This document shows, one piece after another, positions 22,053 through 22,333 of a stretch of 22,333 nt of DNA; the stretch's first letter is position 1, and each line of letters begins with the position of its first letter. The translations under genes and the position numbers were made by a program. Origin of the DNA: Bacteroidales bacterium UBA3297 (GTDB taxonomy: Bacteria; Bacteroidota; Bacteroidia; Bacteroidales; Paludibacteraceae); NCBI GenBank assembly GCA_002362105.1, contig DETD01000026.1, positions 84,861 to 107,193 on the forward strand. The letters run 5' to 3'. Under the pieces are notes generated by a model. The model saw only the letters and a program-made list of their open reading frames with translations. It ran no database searches and had not been told where the DNA came from.

Positions 22053-22333
22053 TCAGAGTTTTTCAATTTCATCGGCAGAAAGCCCTGTAACGGTGGAGAT
22101 AATGTGGATATCAACACCGCATTCTTTCATTTTGCGGGCGTTGTCTTTTTTTTCTTCTAATTTACCCGCTTCTTTACCTTTCTCCAAGCCAATAGCTTCG
22201 CCCTTTTCCATGCCAATTGCCTCGCCTTCTGCACGACCTTTTACCAAGCCAATAGCCTCGCCTTTCTCCAAGCCAATAGCCTCGCCTTTCTCCAAGCCGA
22301 TTGCCTCTCCTTCCTCACGCCCCTTGTTGAAAG
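22053..22333 (-). CDS. Rpn/PD-(D/E)XK nuclease-transposase family protein, C-terminal part (5' end outside window)
   Basis: Only the last 92 or so codons are visible; the frame stays open to the window edge, so no start can be given. The upstream part reads FNKGREEGEAIGLEKGEAIG and continues as repeats of eight residues (GEAIGLEK, GLVKGRAE, GEAIGMEK), a charged helical region. It ends with KKDNARKMKECGVDIHIIST and VTGLSADEIEKL. This Glu/Lys/Gly repeat followed by a small ARKMKxxGxxxxxISxxTGLSxxEIxxL module is the usual C terminus of the Rpn-type recombination-promoting nuclease / PD-(D/E)XK transposase family (PDDEXK_2) of Bacteroidetes. The nuclease domain itself is outside the window, so the activity state is unknown. 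It points toward the AT-rich insert, consistent with a mobile or frequently rearranged region. Confidence 0.82.
   Translation of the reverse strand, partial: FNKGREEGEAIGLEKGEAIGLEKGEAIGLVKGRAEGEAIGMEKGEAIGLEKGKEAGKLEEKKDNARKMKECGVDIHIISTVTGLSADEIEKL

Overview
The window looks like a chromosomal segment from a Bacteroidales bacterium. The evidence is the set of gene families (DUF4254 next to a family 9 glycosyltransferase, FISUMP-type surface proteins, a type IX secretion-like C-terminal tail, an Rpn/PD-(D/E)XK-type protein with GEAIGLEK repeats), TAnnTTTG-type promoter elements, A-rich leaders instead of strong Shine-Dalgarno sites, and roughly balanced base composition. I cannot resolve the genus.

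Layout. 1-6.6 kb is conserved core, all on the plus strand: the 3' part of topA (the window opens one codon after the catalytic tyrosine), an OmpA-like protein with an N-terminal propeller-like region, a Na+/phosphate cotransporter with a C-terminal PhoU-like domain, then a DUF4254 gene and a family 9 glycosyltransferase that form a promoter-to-terminator unit. 6.8-9.3 kb holds a two-gene cassette for exported proteins: a 157-residue protein with a sorting-tail-like C terminus, and a 654-residue protein with two FISUMP-like domains. 9.5-17.4 kb is a type I restriction-modification locus in the order hsdM, Bro-N/Fic fusion, hsdS, an exported protein of unknown function, a 41-bp tandem repeat array with helically phased TTAGAC motifs, then hsdR. 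17.7-20.2 kb is a second, direct copy of the exported two-gene cassette, including its promoter region and leader. From 20.2 kb the sequence becomes mosaic: a GNAT acetyltransferase whose C-terminal third is replaced by unrelated AT-rich sequence, an AT-rich exported protein of unknown function, a decayed intergenic stretch, and on the minus strand the C terminus of an Rpn-like nuclease/transposase-family protein.

How it fits together. HsdM, HsdS and HsdR should form a DNA-methylating and cutting complex. The Fic protein is translated nearly in step with HsdM and HsdS, and matches the Neisseria-type class III Fic (auto-inhibited AMP transferase) fused behind a Bro-N-like domain. hsdR is separated from the modification genes by 369 bp of repeats and may have its own control. 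The whole restriction locus lies between two directly repeated exported-protein cassettes, so recombination between them could delete or exchange it. The most interesting items are the Bro-N/Fic gene inside the hsd operon, the repeat array with phased motifs before hsdR, the flanking cassette duplication with a possible conserved leader peptide, and the chimeric acetyltransferase.
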